57,575 bases of DNA. Origin: Gammaproteobacteria bacterium (GTDB taxonomy: Bacteria > Pseudomonadota > Gammaproteobacteria > Xanthomonadales > SZUA-36). Numbering within the stretch: the first letter of the stretch is position 1; the number at the start of each line of letters is the position of its first letter. The translations under genes and the position numbers were made by a program. Location of the stretch: contig JAJFLB010000024.1 of NCBI GenBank assembly GCA_021772915.1, positions 1-57,575 on the forward strand. The letters are read 5' to 3'. The notes under the pieces were generated by a model, which worked only from the letters and a program-made list of their open reading frames with translations, made no database searches and was not told the origin of the DNA. Below, piece after piece: positions 1 to 8,127 of this stretch.

Positions 1-211
1 CTCCCTGTCGCTCACGGTCCTGACAGCAGATACCCACCACAGCTTGTGTCCGTGAGGCCGTAGAACCAACTGACATCGGAGTATATGGCCTGCACTACAA
101 CCCGTCCCAGCCACGGGGGAGTGGGGTCTTGTCTCAGGACCGTGAGCGACAGGAAGTCGCGACCGAATCCCCATGGACGGGTTTACGATGTGTCCTTAGA
201 CAAGACCCCAC
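1..211. repeat. Nested inverted repeats at the left edge, possible mobile-element end
   Basis: Bases 5-23 (CTGTCGCTCACGGTCCTGA) are repeated exactly in inverse orientation at 134-152. With one mismatch the pairing continues to the window edge. A second inverted pair abuts it: GTGGGGTCTTGTCT at 121-134 and its complement at 198-211. No credible coding region covers 1-333. The 87-codon frame at 129-392 runs through both repeats and into the 3' end of the next gene, so I do not call it. The structure could be the end of a transposable element or a structured RNA whose rest lies outside the window. Between 212 and 333 I see nothing recognisable. Confidence 0.45.
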
Positions 212-333
212 ACTCACTTGGCGTACCGAAGCCGAAGCCATGTCCTCGCTAACCCCGAATCCCGCAGTCATAGCAACGGCTTCATTTCTGAACAGAGTTC
301 CCGGGTTACGTAGGACAGCAGTGGTCCTGATCC

Positions 334-1104
334 CTAATTGCGTGAAATCGCCTCCCAAAGACCACAAAGGTAGTAATAAAGCCGCTTTGTGAGTGCTAAC
401 AATTCCGGGTCCAAACCAGTTTTTCTTACCATTACCGAGTCGTCGACACCCCATTCGATACTCAGCGCGGCATAGTCCAACAGCACAAAACCATGGGCTG
501 CGTACTCCCAATCAATGAGGTACAGGCACTCCGGACAGCCAACAAAATTGGCGACCACCGGATCGTGGTGGCACAGTCCCATTTGTGCACCGCTGTCAAA
601 CAATTCCCCGACCACTGTGTACATAGGTTGGCGTATATCCTCCAGAGCAGGAGTTGACAGCTTTGGCCGCATTTCAATCATTTTCCAATACTGCTCAATG
701 TGAGCGGCATAGTCTATGGGGGGTGCATCCACGTCGAGGCCATGGCAGCGTTCCAGCAAACCGAACGCTTGCTCTAGAACAGACTCCTTCCTCGTGGGCT
801 CGGGGGGCAGGTGATTGTCAATAAAGGCACTGACGAGAAAACTGTTCTGTGAATCAATGTGCAGCAATGGTGGGGCGATGCCATTGTCACTGGCCGCGTG
901 CCAGATTGCAGCTTCCTGGCTACGTTTGGCTTCGGGCAGTAGTGTGTCCCGGCTATTGATGCGTAATACCATTTTTACATCACCGGCAGCCAGCAAAAAA
1001 CTGCGGTTGCTGCGTCCTCCACCCAGTGGCCCGGTGATCACGGGTCTGCAGCGCAGGTCGGCATTCCACTCGCGCCACGTATCGATAGCGGTTTCAGGCT
1101 GCAC
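334..1104 (-). CDS. thiK: Thiamine kinase-like phosphotransferase (APH/choline kinase fold)
   Basis: About 256 residues. It has the aminoglycoside-phosphotransferase/choline-kinase catalytic signature: HHDPVVAN supplies the HxDxxxxN loop and LIDWEYA supplies the metal-binding Asp. Near the N-terminus GPLGGGRSNRSFLL resembles the nucleotide-binding loop. Family members phosphorylate small alcohols. Because it is the last gene of an operon behind a TPP riboswitch, with a TonB receptor and a PnuT-like permease, the likely job is thiamine to thiamine phosphate, trapping imported vitamin in the cytoplasm. The start is GTG at 1104, overlapping the end of the permease gene by 11 bases, which suggests translational coupling. 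The substrate is inferred from context; choline kinase is the alternative. Confidence 0.75.
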   Translation of the reverse strand: MQPETAIDTWREWNADLRCRPVITGPLGGGRSNRSFLLAAGDVKMVLRINSRDTLLPEAKRSQEAAIWHAASDNGIAPPLLHIDSQNSFLVSAFIDNHLPPEPTRKESVLEQAFGLLERCHGLDVDAPPIDYAAHIEQYWKMIEMRPKLSTPALEDIRQPMYTVVGELFDSGAQMGLCHHDPVVANFVGCPECLYLIDWEYAAHGFVLLDYAALSIEWGVDDSVMVRKTGLDPELLALTKRLYYYLCGLWEAISRN

Positions 1105-1738
1105 TGGTTGTCCTGCTTATCCGGTAGTGATTTCGCCAGCTGATGTACCCCAAAACCGCAATGACGATGTAAGCGGCAAACAAAAGGGCCGTCAGACTCA
1201 GGCCGCGCTCGATGTACAGAGGTACCGAAACCGCATCAATAACGATCCAATAGAGCCAGTTCTGCAAGTACTTGCGCGCCACGAGATATGTCGTGAACAC
1301 ACTTGCCCAGGTGGTGAAGGAGTCAACATATGGCCAGGCGGCCTGGCTGTATTCACTAAGCAGATACCCGGAAATCCCGGTGAGTACCACGGTGGCGATG
1401 AGCATCAAGGAATGCTGCTGGTTTGACATGGACCTGATTGCAAGCCCTCCCGGATGCTGACTCTTCCCGTCAATGGCGGTAACGCCTCCCCGGGTCCATT
1501 GGCGCCACCCATAGACTGCCATCGCCATGTAGTAGACATTCAACACGGCGTCCATCAACAGACTGACATCCCAGAACAGGGCCGTGTAAATGGCCGTGCT
1601 GAGAAAAGCAAACAGCCAGCACAGGACATTTTCGCGGACCGCGAGCAACAGGTACGTGATGGCAAACACCACCGCAGTCATTTCCCAGACAGACATGGTG
1701 TGGGCGGTTTGCAATAAGGCTTGCAGCCAGTTGTCCAC
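1094..1738 (-). CDS. pnuT: PnuC-family permease, probable thiamine transporter PnuT
   Basis: A 214-residue, strongly hydrophobic protein with about seven membrane segments and the PnuC-family look: VLNVYYMAMAVYGWRQW and TTWASVFTTYLVARKYLQNWLYW, with a late WIVID segment. PnuC proteins carry nicotinamide riboside by facilitated diffusion. The PnuT subgroup carries thiamine and is typically TPP-riboswitch controlled and linked to a thiamine kinase, exactly the setting here. The chosen start is GTG at 1738, 14 bases after the receptor gene; ATG at 1696 (MSVWEMTAVVF) is an alternative. Transport followed by phosphorylation by the next gene would drive net uptake across the inner membrane. Confidence 0.8.
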   Translation of the reverse strand: MDNWLQALLQTAHTMSVWEMTAVVFAITYLLLAVRENVLCWLFAFLSTAIYTALFWDVSLLMDAVLNVYYMAMAVYGWRQWTRGGVTAIDGKSQHPGGLAIRSMSNQQHSLMLIATVVLTGISGYLLSEYSQAAWPYVDSFTTWASVFTTYLVARKYLQNWLYWIVIDAVSVPLYIERGLSLTALLFAAYIVIAVLGYISWRNHYRISRTTSAA

Positions 1739-1752
1739 TTGAATCAGATGCC

Positions 1753-3888
1753 CTACTGGAATTCGAATTTCACATCAATACCATATACGCGTGGTTCACC
1801 GAACTGACGGTAGACTTCATTGACATAAGCCTTGCGCGGGTCGTTGCCAAAAAACAAACCATGCACGGCGTAGTCCTTGTTAGCCAGGTTGCGCCCCCAG
1901 ATGCGTATCGTCGTGCTCCCCAGTTGGTATCCAAGGCTGGCATTGACCAGCGAATAAGCATCGATTTCCTGGTTGTGGTAATAGCCGTAGAAGCTGTCGC
2001 TACGTCCTTCGACTTCGAGGCGGGCGTAAAGCCGGTTGCCCAGATGGAACTTGCCGCCGATCGAGTATTGCCATTGAGGTGCTTTGGCCTGGTCCCGGTC
2101 CTCGACCACGGTAATGGTTGACAGGCTTGCTTGTCCTGGCTCACCCAGATCAACCACGGTGATCTCACCCACTTTTGAATTGAGCCAGCCGACACTGGCG
2201 AACAGCTTGACGCTCGCTGAGGCCTGGTAGTCCAGTTCCAGCTCCACACCGTAGTTGGTGCCACTGCGCACACTGTCCAGGTATCCCACCCAGAAAAAAT
2301 TCACATCATCCCAAATCCACGCTTCGAGCTGTGCGTTTTTCCTGTCCATATGAAACGCCGCCGCGCGCACAGCCAGCCTGTCGTCGAGGTAGCGACCCTT
2401 GATGCCAATTTCCTTGTTGAGCAGGCTTTCCCTGCCAAACTGTAAGCGGTCTTGCATAAAGGCCTGGAATTTGGGATCCATTAATGCGAAAACCGAGCTG
2501 GCTTCGGTATTAACCCCACCGGGTTTTACGCCACGTGAAATTGTCGTGTAGAGCAGGGTGCCACCATCCAGAACGTGTTGCAGTGTTAGCTCCCCGGTAA
2601 TGTAGTCCTCATCCGTCTTGCTGTTGAGACCATTGGTGTCGCTGTAATCGTCACTGAATTTCTCAAGACGCAAACCGCTGATCAGACGCCAGTTCGATTG
2701 GAAATCATAATCCACTTGACCGTAAATGGCGTAGCGCCGAGTCTCGTAGTCACTGTCAAAGCTGCCATAATACTGGCGATTGAATACCTCACTTCGGGAC
2801 TGGGCATAAATACCCGCCACCCAACTGAGTCGACCGTTATCCACCGACATCAAATGCGCATCCAGACCGAGGTTATCCCGGCTGCGGTCTTGCTCGTCGG
2901 TATTGGCAAACGGAAAACAAGCGGCTATGCCCGTGCAAATATCCGGGTTTGACCAGTCTTCGTCATAGCCAAAGCGGGTATCGACTTCGGACCAGCTGAG
3001 GATCGTTTCAAGTGCCGCGTGTTGGCTAATAGCCCAAAAACTCTTGCCGGCAATTGACAGGGATTGTTGTTGATCCCGCCCCGGTTCGTCCGACAGTGTG
3101 TGGCGGTTGTTGTCCAGTGAAAAGGCGTCATAACCATTGTCGATATCAACCCGTACAACGGTCAAATCGGCGTAACTACCCCCCTTGCCGAGCCAGCGTA
3201 GTTTTCCACGCAGACTGAATTCGTCAAGACCATTGGTATCATCGCGCCCCAGGTAGTCGTTGTGGATAAAACCATCACTCTTGTTTTGGCCTACCGCGAG
3301 CCGGCCCAGCAGATTATCCGCCAACGGCCCGCTGAGTGTGGCTGCGACATTCCAGCTGTTGAATTTACCCAAACCCGCCTGTGCGTCGCTGCTGGGATGC
3401 TCCGTGGGGTCATTGGAGCGAATATTGACCATGCCGGCCAGGGCATTGGTACCAAATCGGGTGCCCTGGGGGCCACGTAAAACTTCAACCTGTTGGATAT
3501 CCAGCATCACGGCGGCCGAGGCAATGCCATTCATATCCACATCATCGATCGTGACACCGACCGAGGGAAAGTACTTGGGGTCGACAAACTGCTCCAGGTC
3601 ACCGACACCCCGAACCTGAATAAAGCGTGCCCTTGATGCGCCCGACGAGAAATTGACATTGGGCAGAATATTGAGTGCATTTTCGAGGTGCCGCGCACCA
3701 CGGTCAAGCAACAACGCCTGTGGGATAACCGAGATGCTACCCGTGGTCTGCAACAACTGGGCATTTCGAAAACGAGCGGTAACGACGACCTCTTCCAACT
3801 CATCCTCGCTTTCGGGCTGTGCGCGCACAGCCGCAGGAACAAGGACCGTTGCCATCAGCAGTAACAAAACAAATATTCTGGTTAGCAT
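1753..3888 (-). CDS. TonB-dependent receptor, probable thiamine uptake
   Basis: A 711-residue outer-membrane receptor. Residues 1-23 form a signal peptide ending in VRAQ. A plug domain follows, with ALNILPNVNFSSGASRARFIQVRGVGD and VEVLRGPQGTRFGTNALAGMVNIRSNDP; the long C-terminal part is beta-barrel and ends in an aromatic residue region (GIDVKFEFQ), as outer-membrane barrels do. Members bring scarce ligands across the outer membrane using TonB energy. The AAGGAGGC-type ribosome site just before the ATG at 3888 is strong. A TPP riboswitch lies in its leader and the next two genes fit thiamine import and phosphorylation, so thiamine or a precursor is the likely ligand. The ligand is inferred; the receptor class is clear. 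Confidence 0.9.
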   Translation of the reverse strand: MLTRIFVLLLLMATVLVPAAVRAQPESEDELEEVVVTARFRNAQLLQTTGSISVIPQALLLDRGARHLENALNILPNVNFSSGASRARFIQVRGVGDLEQFVDPKYFPSVGVTIDDVDMNGIASAAVMLDIQQVEVLRGPQGTRFGTNALAGMVNIRSNDPTEHPSSDAQAGLGKFNSWNVAATLSGPLADNLLGRLAVGQNKSDGFIHNDYLGRDDTNGLDEFSLRGKLRWLGKGGSYADLTVVRVDIDNGYDAFSLDNNRHTLSDEPGRDQQQSLSIAGKSFWAISQHAALETILSWSEVDTRFGYDEDWSNPDICTGIAACFPFANTDEQDRSRDNLGLDAHLMSVDNGRLSWVAGIYAQSRSEVFNRQYYGSFDSDYETRRYAIYGQVDYDFQSNWRLISGLRLEKFSDDYSDTNGLNSKTDEDYITGELTLQHVLDGGTLLYTTISRGVKPGGVNTEASSVFALMDPKFQAFMQDRLQFGRESLLNKEIGIKGRYLDDRLAVRAAAFHMDRKNAQLEAWIWDDVNFFWVGYLDSVRSGTNYGVELELDYQASASVKLFASVGWLNSKVGEITVVDLGEPGQASLSTITVVEDRDQAKAPQWQYSIGGKFHLGNRLYARLEVEGRSDSFYGYYHNQEIDAYSLVNASLGYQLGSTTIRIWGRNLANKDYAVHGLFFGNDPRKAYVNEVYRQFGEPRVYGIDVKFEFQ

Positions 3889-3950
3889 AAAAGCCTCCTT
3901 AACAATGTGGTTAAAGAGACCCGGAAGGTGGAGAGATTGAACTAACAGCG

Positions 3951-4042
3951 CCCTATCCCTACGCCGGTATGATCCGGATCAGGTTCAAAGGGTTCGTCTC
4001 AGGCCAAACGGCCGCCCCTCAGGCATTCCCAACGGGAATGTA
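3951..4042 (-). promoter_or_regulatory. TPP (THI-box) riboswitch
   Basis: On the minus strand the leader contains the hallmark thi-box blocks: CTGAGA near 4000, ACCCTTTGAACCTGATC at about 3975-3994, and the closing block with GCGTAGGGA at about 3955-3964. These match the conserved core of the thiamine-pyrophosphate riboswitch (Rfam TPP). It lies about 60 bases before the receptor start codon. In gammaproteobacteria such elements repress when TPP is abundant, often by hiding the ribosome site. That would control the three-gene thiamine uptake operon. The exact outer stem limits are approximate. Confidence 0.95.
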
Positions 4043-4085
4043 CCGTTATTCTAACGCATAGTTCTCATGGGTTACATTCGATTCG

Positions 4086-5720
4086 TCATCTCTGCCCGGG
4101 CATTTTGCAAATTGCCATTGCGGCTTTGCGGGCTGTCAGAATACAACCGCTCAGAAATGTTCCCTCCAGTGACCTCTTCCCCGAAGCGCCGCCTCCGCCG
4201 AAGCCGGTTGCTTCACCTACGGCGTAAAGACCCGGAATGGCTTCGCCTGCCTCCGTCAAAACCCGCCCCTGTAAATCAGTCTGAATACCACCCAGGCTTT
4301 TGCGGCTGATGAAGTGCAGACGTATTGCCATCAGCGGACCATTCCTGCCACTGCCTATGGCCTTCATATTGCTGGTACGAAGCCTGTCGACTCGCCAGCG
4401 GCGAATTTCCTGGATGCGCGATATCTGTGGGTGTTGGTCGTGTAGTGACGGGTCTGCCAGGGCTCGATCATAGTCATCGGCCAGTTTGCACAACTGTTCT
4501 GCACTGATACGATCTTCCTTGCTGAGCTGATTCATTTTTGCGGCCAGTTCATCCCAGTTCTTTGCCCTGATGAAATCAGGGGACTCCGCTAACATCTGCC
4601 TCACCAGGCGTTTGTTACCCAACAGAATCTCTTTCAACACCTGTGTGAATCGTTGACCGAGTATGCCCGGGTTGTGTTGTGAGCCTGAAATGGCCAGCTC
4701 TTTGATGGCAATTTTCCAGTTCAATACCTGCCACGTGTAGGAGTGCCCAGCAACCTGTTCGCACATCTGCCGGGTGTCAAAACCGGTCACCATGGGTGCG
4801 GGTCCCAACTGCCGGCCATCAGGAGACAACCACAGCGATGACTTGCAGGGAATCAGACTCAACCCGTGGCCGTCGAAGTGCGGCTGTGGGTGTGGAATAC
4901 CGGCAGCGTAGTTCCACATGTTGTCCAGATGGGTCAATTGGCCGTCGAGCCTGGCGACTGAGTCGTGAATGACACCATCATTCAGCGGACTGGCGCCATT
5001 CAATATCCTGTGTGGTGGCCCGGCCCAATTTGCGGGCCAGTGTTTGCGTACATTTTCAACTGTACCGTTGATCCCCCCGGTTGCAACGATGGTATTTTCC
5101 GCCTGTACAGAAAATGGCTGCCCACTGGCCTTGTCGATGCCACGGCAGCCGGTTGTTGCACCTTCACGAGAGACGATGTCGCTTGCCTGGTGATCGTGCA
5201 GTACGACCAGGTTGTTGCGCTGTGGGTGCTGGAGCAATCGCGAAATCAGGGTTTCCGTTAACACCCGACCGGTACCCCACAGAATATGATAACGCGCGAC
5301 CGAATTACCCTTGATTAACTCGCCTCGTTCGACAAAATTCACTGCCGCCATGAATTTCAGACCCAGGCTCTTGAGCCATTCGTAAACCAATAAACGCGAT
5401 TCCTTGACGTAACAGTTTGCCCAGGCCAGTGGCCACTTATCATCGACACCGAGTTCACCGAACCGAATCCAGTCCTCCAAAGCCAGCGCTGGTGAGTCCT
5501 TTACCCCCATACGTCGCTGCTCTGGTGTGTCGATCAAGGCCATTCCACCAAAAGCCCACAGCGCAAGACCGCCAAAACGGTCATGGCTGTCAGCATCGAG
5601 CAACATGACCGATTGGCCACCATCCAGCAACTCCAGGGCGGTCACGATGCCTGCAATACCACCACCAATCACAAGATTCTGTGCCTGGTATTCGATTGGT
5701 CCGGACTGTGGGTTTTCCAT
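4086..5720 (-). CDS. FAD-binding dehydrogenase, KstD/fumarate reductase flavoprotein-like
   Basis: About 544 residues from ATG 5720 (an upstream TTG at 5747 is less likely). The N-terminal LVIGGGIAGIVTALELLDGG is a Rossmann dinucleotide-binding fold, followed by LLDADSHDRFGGLALWAFGGM. Near the C-terminus are GLYAVGEATGFGGGGASGKRSLEGTFLSGC and similar segments, typical of the flavoprotein family that contains 3-ketosteroid delta-1-dehydrogenases and soluble fumarate reductases. It should oxidise or reduce a C-C bond of an unknown substrate using FAD. No signal peptide, no heme domain. It is transcribed alone, divergent from the secreted protein at 5920. The substrate cannot be told from the sequence. 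Confidence 0.8.
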   Translation of the reverse strand: MENPQSGPIEYQAQNLVIGGGIAGIVTALELLDGGQSVMLLDADSHDRFGGLALWAFGGMALIDTPEQRRMGVKDSPALALEDWIRFGELGVDDKWPLAWANCYVKESRLLVYEWLKSLGLKFMAAVNFVERGELIKGNSVARYHILWGTGRVLTETLISRLLQHPQRNNLVVLHDHQASDIVSREGATTGCRGIDKASGQPFSVQAENTIVATGGINGTVENVRKHWPANWAGPPHRILNGASPLNDGVIHDSVARLDGQLTHLDNMWNYAAGIPHPQPHFDGHGLSLIPCKSSLWLSPDGRQLGPAPMVTGFDTRQMCEQVAGHSYTWQVLNWKIAIKELAISGSQHNPGILGQRFTQVLKEILLGNKRLVRQMLAESPDFIRAKNWDELAAKMNQLSKEDRISAEQLCKLADDYDRALADPSLHDQHPQISRIQEIRRWRVDRLRTSNMKAIGSGRNGPLMAIRLHFISRKSLGGIQTDLQGRVLTEAGEAIPGLYAVGEATGFGGGGASGKRSLEGTFLSGCILTARKAAMAICKMPGQR

Positions 5721-5919
5721 TGCAGTTATGGCCTGGGTTGAAGGCAAGCCCTTATTGTCCGGAAATTATAAGGCAACAGGCAAGCCCTGGGCTGCATACT
5801 GCACCGGTATCGGGTCAAGGACACGCCGGAAAAGATGGGTTAAACTAGTTCGAACGGGGAGAGGCGGGCGTCTTTCAGCATGCGCATTCAGGTTTTCTGG
5901 CTGCGAAATGGAGGTTGCT

Positions 5920-7188
5920 ATGCGAGTGTATCGTGGTCTCTGCGTTGTTCTCACAGCGGCATTTGTCTTGATCGCTGTCCCTATTTCCCAACCGCTACGG
6001 GCGGGCTCAACGGATTACCTGTGCGGTGACGGGTACTACCACTATTCGTGCAAGAATTACGATGGTTGGAAATGCCAGGATGGCAGGGTGGCGACAAGCC
6101 CGGGCAACTGTGTTGGGCACGGGGGAGTCGTCTCGCGTTTTCGGGCAATTTGCGGTGACGGCATAGGCGATATTGGAGAACAATGCGACCAAGGATCAAA
6201 CAACAGTGATAACAGGGCGAACGCCTGTCGAACCGATTGCCGGTTTGCTTATTGTGGGGATTACGTTAAGGATAATGGAGAACAATGTGACAGCCGTCAC
6301 GGCAACAGCAACAGCCCCAATAACTGTCGCGAGAGTTGCGCACTCCCGGTCTGCGGTGATGGCATCCGTGACGATGGCTCTTACGAGTCTATGGCATTTA
6401 ACGAGGAGTGCGATGATGGCAATGACAATGACCTCGACGGCTGCAAACGGGATTGCACATCCTGTGTGCAGTTGACCGAAAACATCGAGGTAAGCTCCAA
6501 TATCAAGCTTTGCGCCAAGGTGTTCAATGTTGCCGACTACGGCGATGAAGGGGTCATTATTGTCAAACGCCCCGGTGTAATCATTGACTGCGACGGAGCG
6601 ACGCTGATGGGCTCCGGTGTGGGGGCCGGTATCTTTGTGAAGATGAGTAATGACGTGGAGATAAGAAACTGCACGATTTCCGGTTATGCTGCCGGACTCA
6701 AGGCGGTTAACTCTCAAAACGTGTCCGTGCGGTGGGCCAACAATTTTGCCCTAAATACAAAAGCAATCGTGTTGGAGAACTCAAGCAGAAGCGTTACCCT
6801 TCAGAGCGGACAGCAAAACCCCGGCAAGTTGCCATCTACACAGCCTGCAAGACCAACAAACTCCGGTACACCGTCACGTAGCGTACCGCCCACCAGGGTC
6901 AAGACGGCACCCACGGTCAAGTCAGCACCCAGGGTCAAGACGGCTACCGTGGTTAAGATTCAGCCAAGAGGAAGGGTTGTTGTTGAAGGCAAACGGACCT
7001 ACCTGAGTGTGAATGTAGCCATTGCCAGCGCCGATATCTATGCCGGATCCCGGCGTCTCGGCAGATTACCCGGATCAAAGCGTCTCGATATCAGTCGCTA
7101 CGTTCCCAGAGCGGTGAAAGGGGTACTTGTGGTCCATTATTTTGATAGCAAGGGTGTTAAAACCATCCAGAAAATCAAGGTTAAATAG
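5920..7188 (+). CDS. Secreted Cys-rich repeat and beta-helix protein
   Basis: About 422 residues from ATG 5920, which follows GGAGG at good spacing; frames further upstream read through the neighbouring promoter. Residues 1-27 look like a signal peptide (VLIAVPISQPLRAG). Three or four repeats follow, of the type CGDGIRDDG...NEECDDGNDNDLDGCKRDC, matching the myxobacterial-type Cys-rich (DUF4215) repeat with Asp-rich, possibly calcium-binding loops and disulfides. Next comes a short parallel beta-helix/NosD-like stretch (PGVIIDCDGATLMG, VEIRNCTISGY), then a low-complexity TRVKTAPTVKSAPRVKTA linker, then a basic C-terminal domain. Likely exported and extracellular or surface bound. Role unknown. 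Confidence 0.8.
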   Translation: MRVYRGLCVVLTAAFVLIAVPISQPLRAGSTDYLCGDGYYHYSCKNYDGWKCQDGRVATSPGNCVGHGGVVSRFRAICGDGIGDIGEQCDQGSNNSDNRANACRTDCRFAYCGDYVKDNGEQCDSRHGNSNSPNNCRESCALPVCGDGIRDDGSYESMAFNEECDDGNDNDLDGCKRDCTSCVQLTENIEVSSNIKLCAKVFNVADYGDEGVIIVKRPGVIIDCDGATLMGSGVGAGIFVKMSNDVEIRNCTISGYAAGLKAVNSQNVSVRWANNFALNTKAIVLENSSRSVTLQSGQQNPGKLPSTQPARPTNSGTPSRSVPPTRVKTAPTVKSAPRVKTATVVKIQPRGRVVVEGKRTYLSVNVAIASADIYAGSRRLGRLPGSKRLDISRYVPRAVKGVLVVHYFDSKGVKTIQKIKVK

Positions 7189-7494
7189 GTGAGGAATTAA
7201 ATTGGGATTCGCAGCAGAGTAGTCTGGAAGGAGACTCGGCCCCATGAACGATTGAAGGGTTTCACTTCTCAGCAGGACCTATCACTCAAGCCAGCGATAT
7301 ACCGCGTGAGTGTACTTGTAAATCTTGGGCAAAGCTCGGGGTAAGAGCAGCGGTGGTGCACCAACCTGCGTTTTCCGTACGATGGTCTATAATTTCATTA
7401 GACATATATTTGGTAATTCAGCCATCGCTGTGACCGATTCAGCTTGGCGGGCAACTTTACAAAGGGCTTAAGACTAAGAGAGGAGATATTGGCT
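7189..7494. other. Intergenic region, nothing recognisable
   Basis: About 306 bases without a coding frame of convincing quality. I see an AT-rich patch at about 7385-7412 that could hold the promoter of the next gene, including a small inverted pair GTCTA/TAGAC, and the ribosome site AGGAGA just before 7495. No tRNA, terminator with U-run or repeat was found. Confidence 0.4.
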
Positions 7495-8040
7495 ATGAGA
7501 GTGAGCATCGCGAGAAAAACTATTTTGGTGTTGGCGCTACTGGGAGTTGGGATTGGACCCGGCATCGCCGGTGATAATAATGTAAAACTGATCGCCCACG
7601 CGCGGTCTGCGGCGCCCCCTTCCATAGGTGCCAACGCGACCGTGGTGATCAAGGGTGAAGTTGTCGCCAAGGGAAGTAACGGCTGGACCTGCATGCCGGA
7701 AGTGATGGCTGGAGATGGATCCGCTGTTTGTATTGATGCCACGTGGGGAGAAATGATGGCAGCCTTCGGAGCGAAAGCCGTATTCACGCCATCGGGTATT
7801 GGCATTTCATACATGTTGCAGGGTGATGCCGTCGGTGGCGGCGTCAGTAACTCCGACCCTTATCACAAGGATCCAAGGCACGCGGATGATTACACAGAAA
7901 CCGGGCCTCACCTGATGATCATCGCACCTAAAAAAATGCTCAAAGGTATGACCGACGATCCAGCGTCAGGTGGTCCATATGTCATGTGGAAGGACACCGA
8001 CTACGCACATATCATGATACCGGTAGACCGGAGCAAGTAG
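7495..8040 (+). CDS. Small secreted protein of unknown function
   Basis: About 181 residues from ATG 7495, which follows AGGAG at normal spacing; the longer frame from 7444 has no ribosome site. Residues 1-25 (ARKTILVLALLGVGIGPGIAG) are a signal peptide. The mature part has two cysteines (TCMPEV, AVCIDA) that could form a disulfide, and Met/Gly-rich segments such as GPHLMIIAPKKMLKGM and a final HIMIPVD. I do not recognise the family. The composition is that of a soluble periplasmic domain. It lies between the Cys-rich secreted protein and the cysteine synthase fusion, but no shared operon is obvious. Confidence 0.75.
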   Translation: MRVSIARKTILVLALLGVGIGPGIAGDNNVKLIAHARSAAPPSIGANATVVIKGEVVAKGSNGWTCMPEVMAGDGSAVCIDATWGEMMAAFGAKAVFTPSGIGISYMLQGDAVGGGVSNSDPYHKDPRHADDYTETGPHLMIIAPKKMLKGMTDDPASGGPYVMWKDTDYAHIMIPVDRSK

Positions 8041-8127
8041 CAGAGGATTGGTGGAGGTCCTTTACGTCGGCCGCGAGAGCGAGTGACCTAACATGGATAC
8101 TTAATAGGTGGGAGTAATCCAGGGTAT

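Noticed and set aside
129-392. 87-codon plus-strand frame
   Set aside because: It covers inverted repeats and runs against the end of the thiamine-kinase-like gene; no ribosome site or domain.
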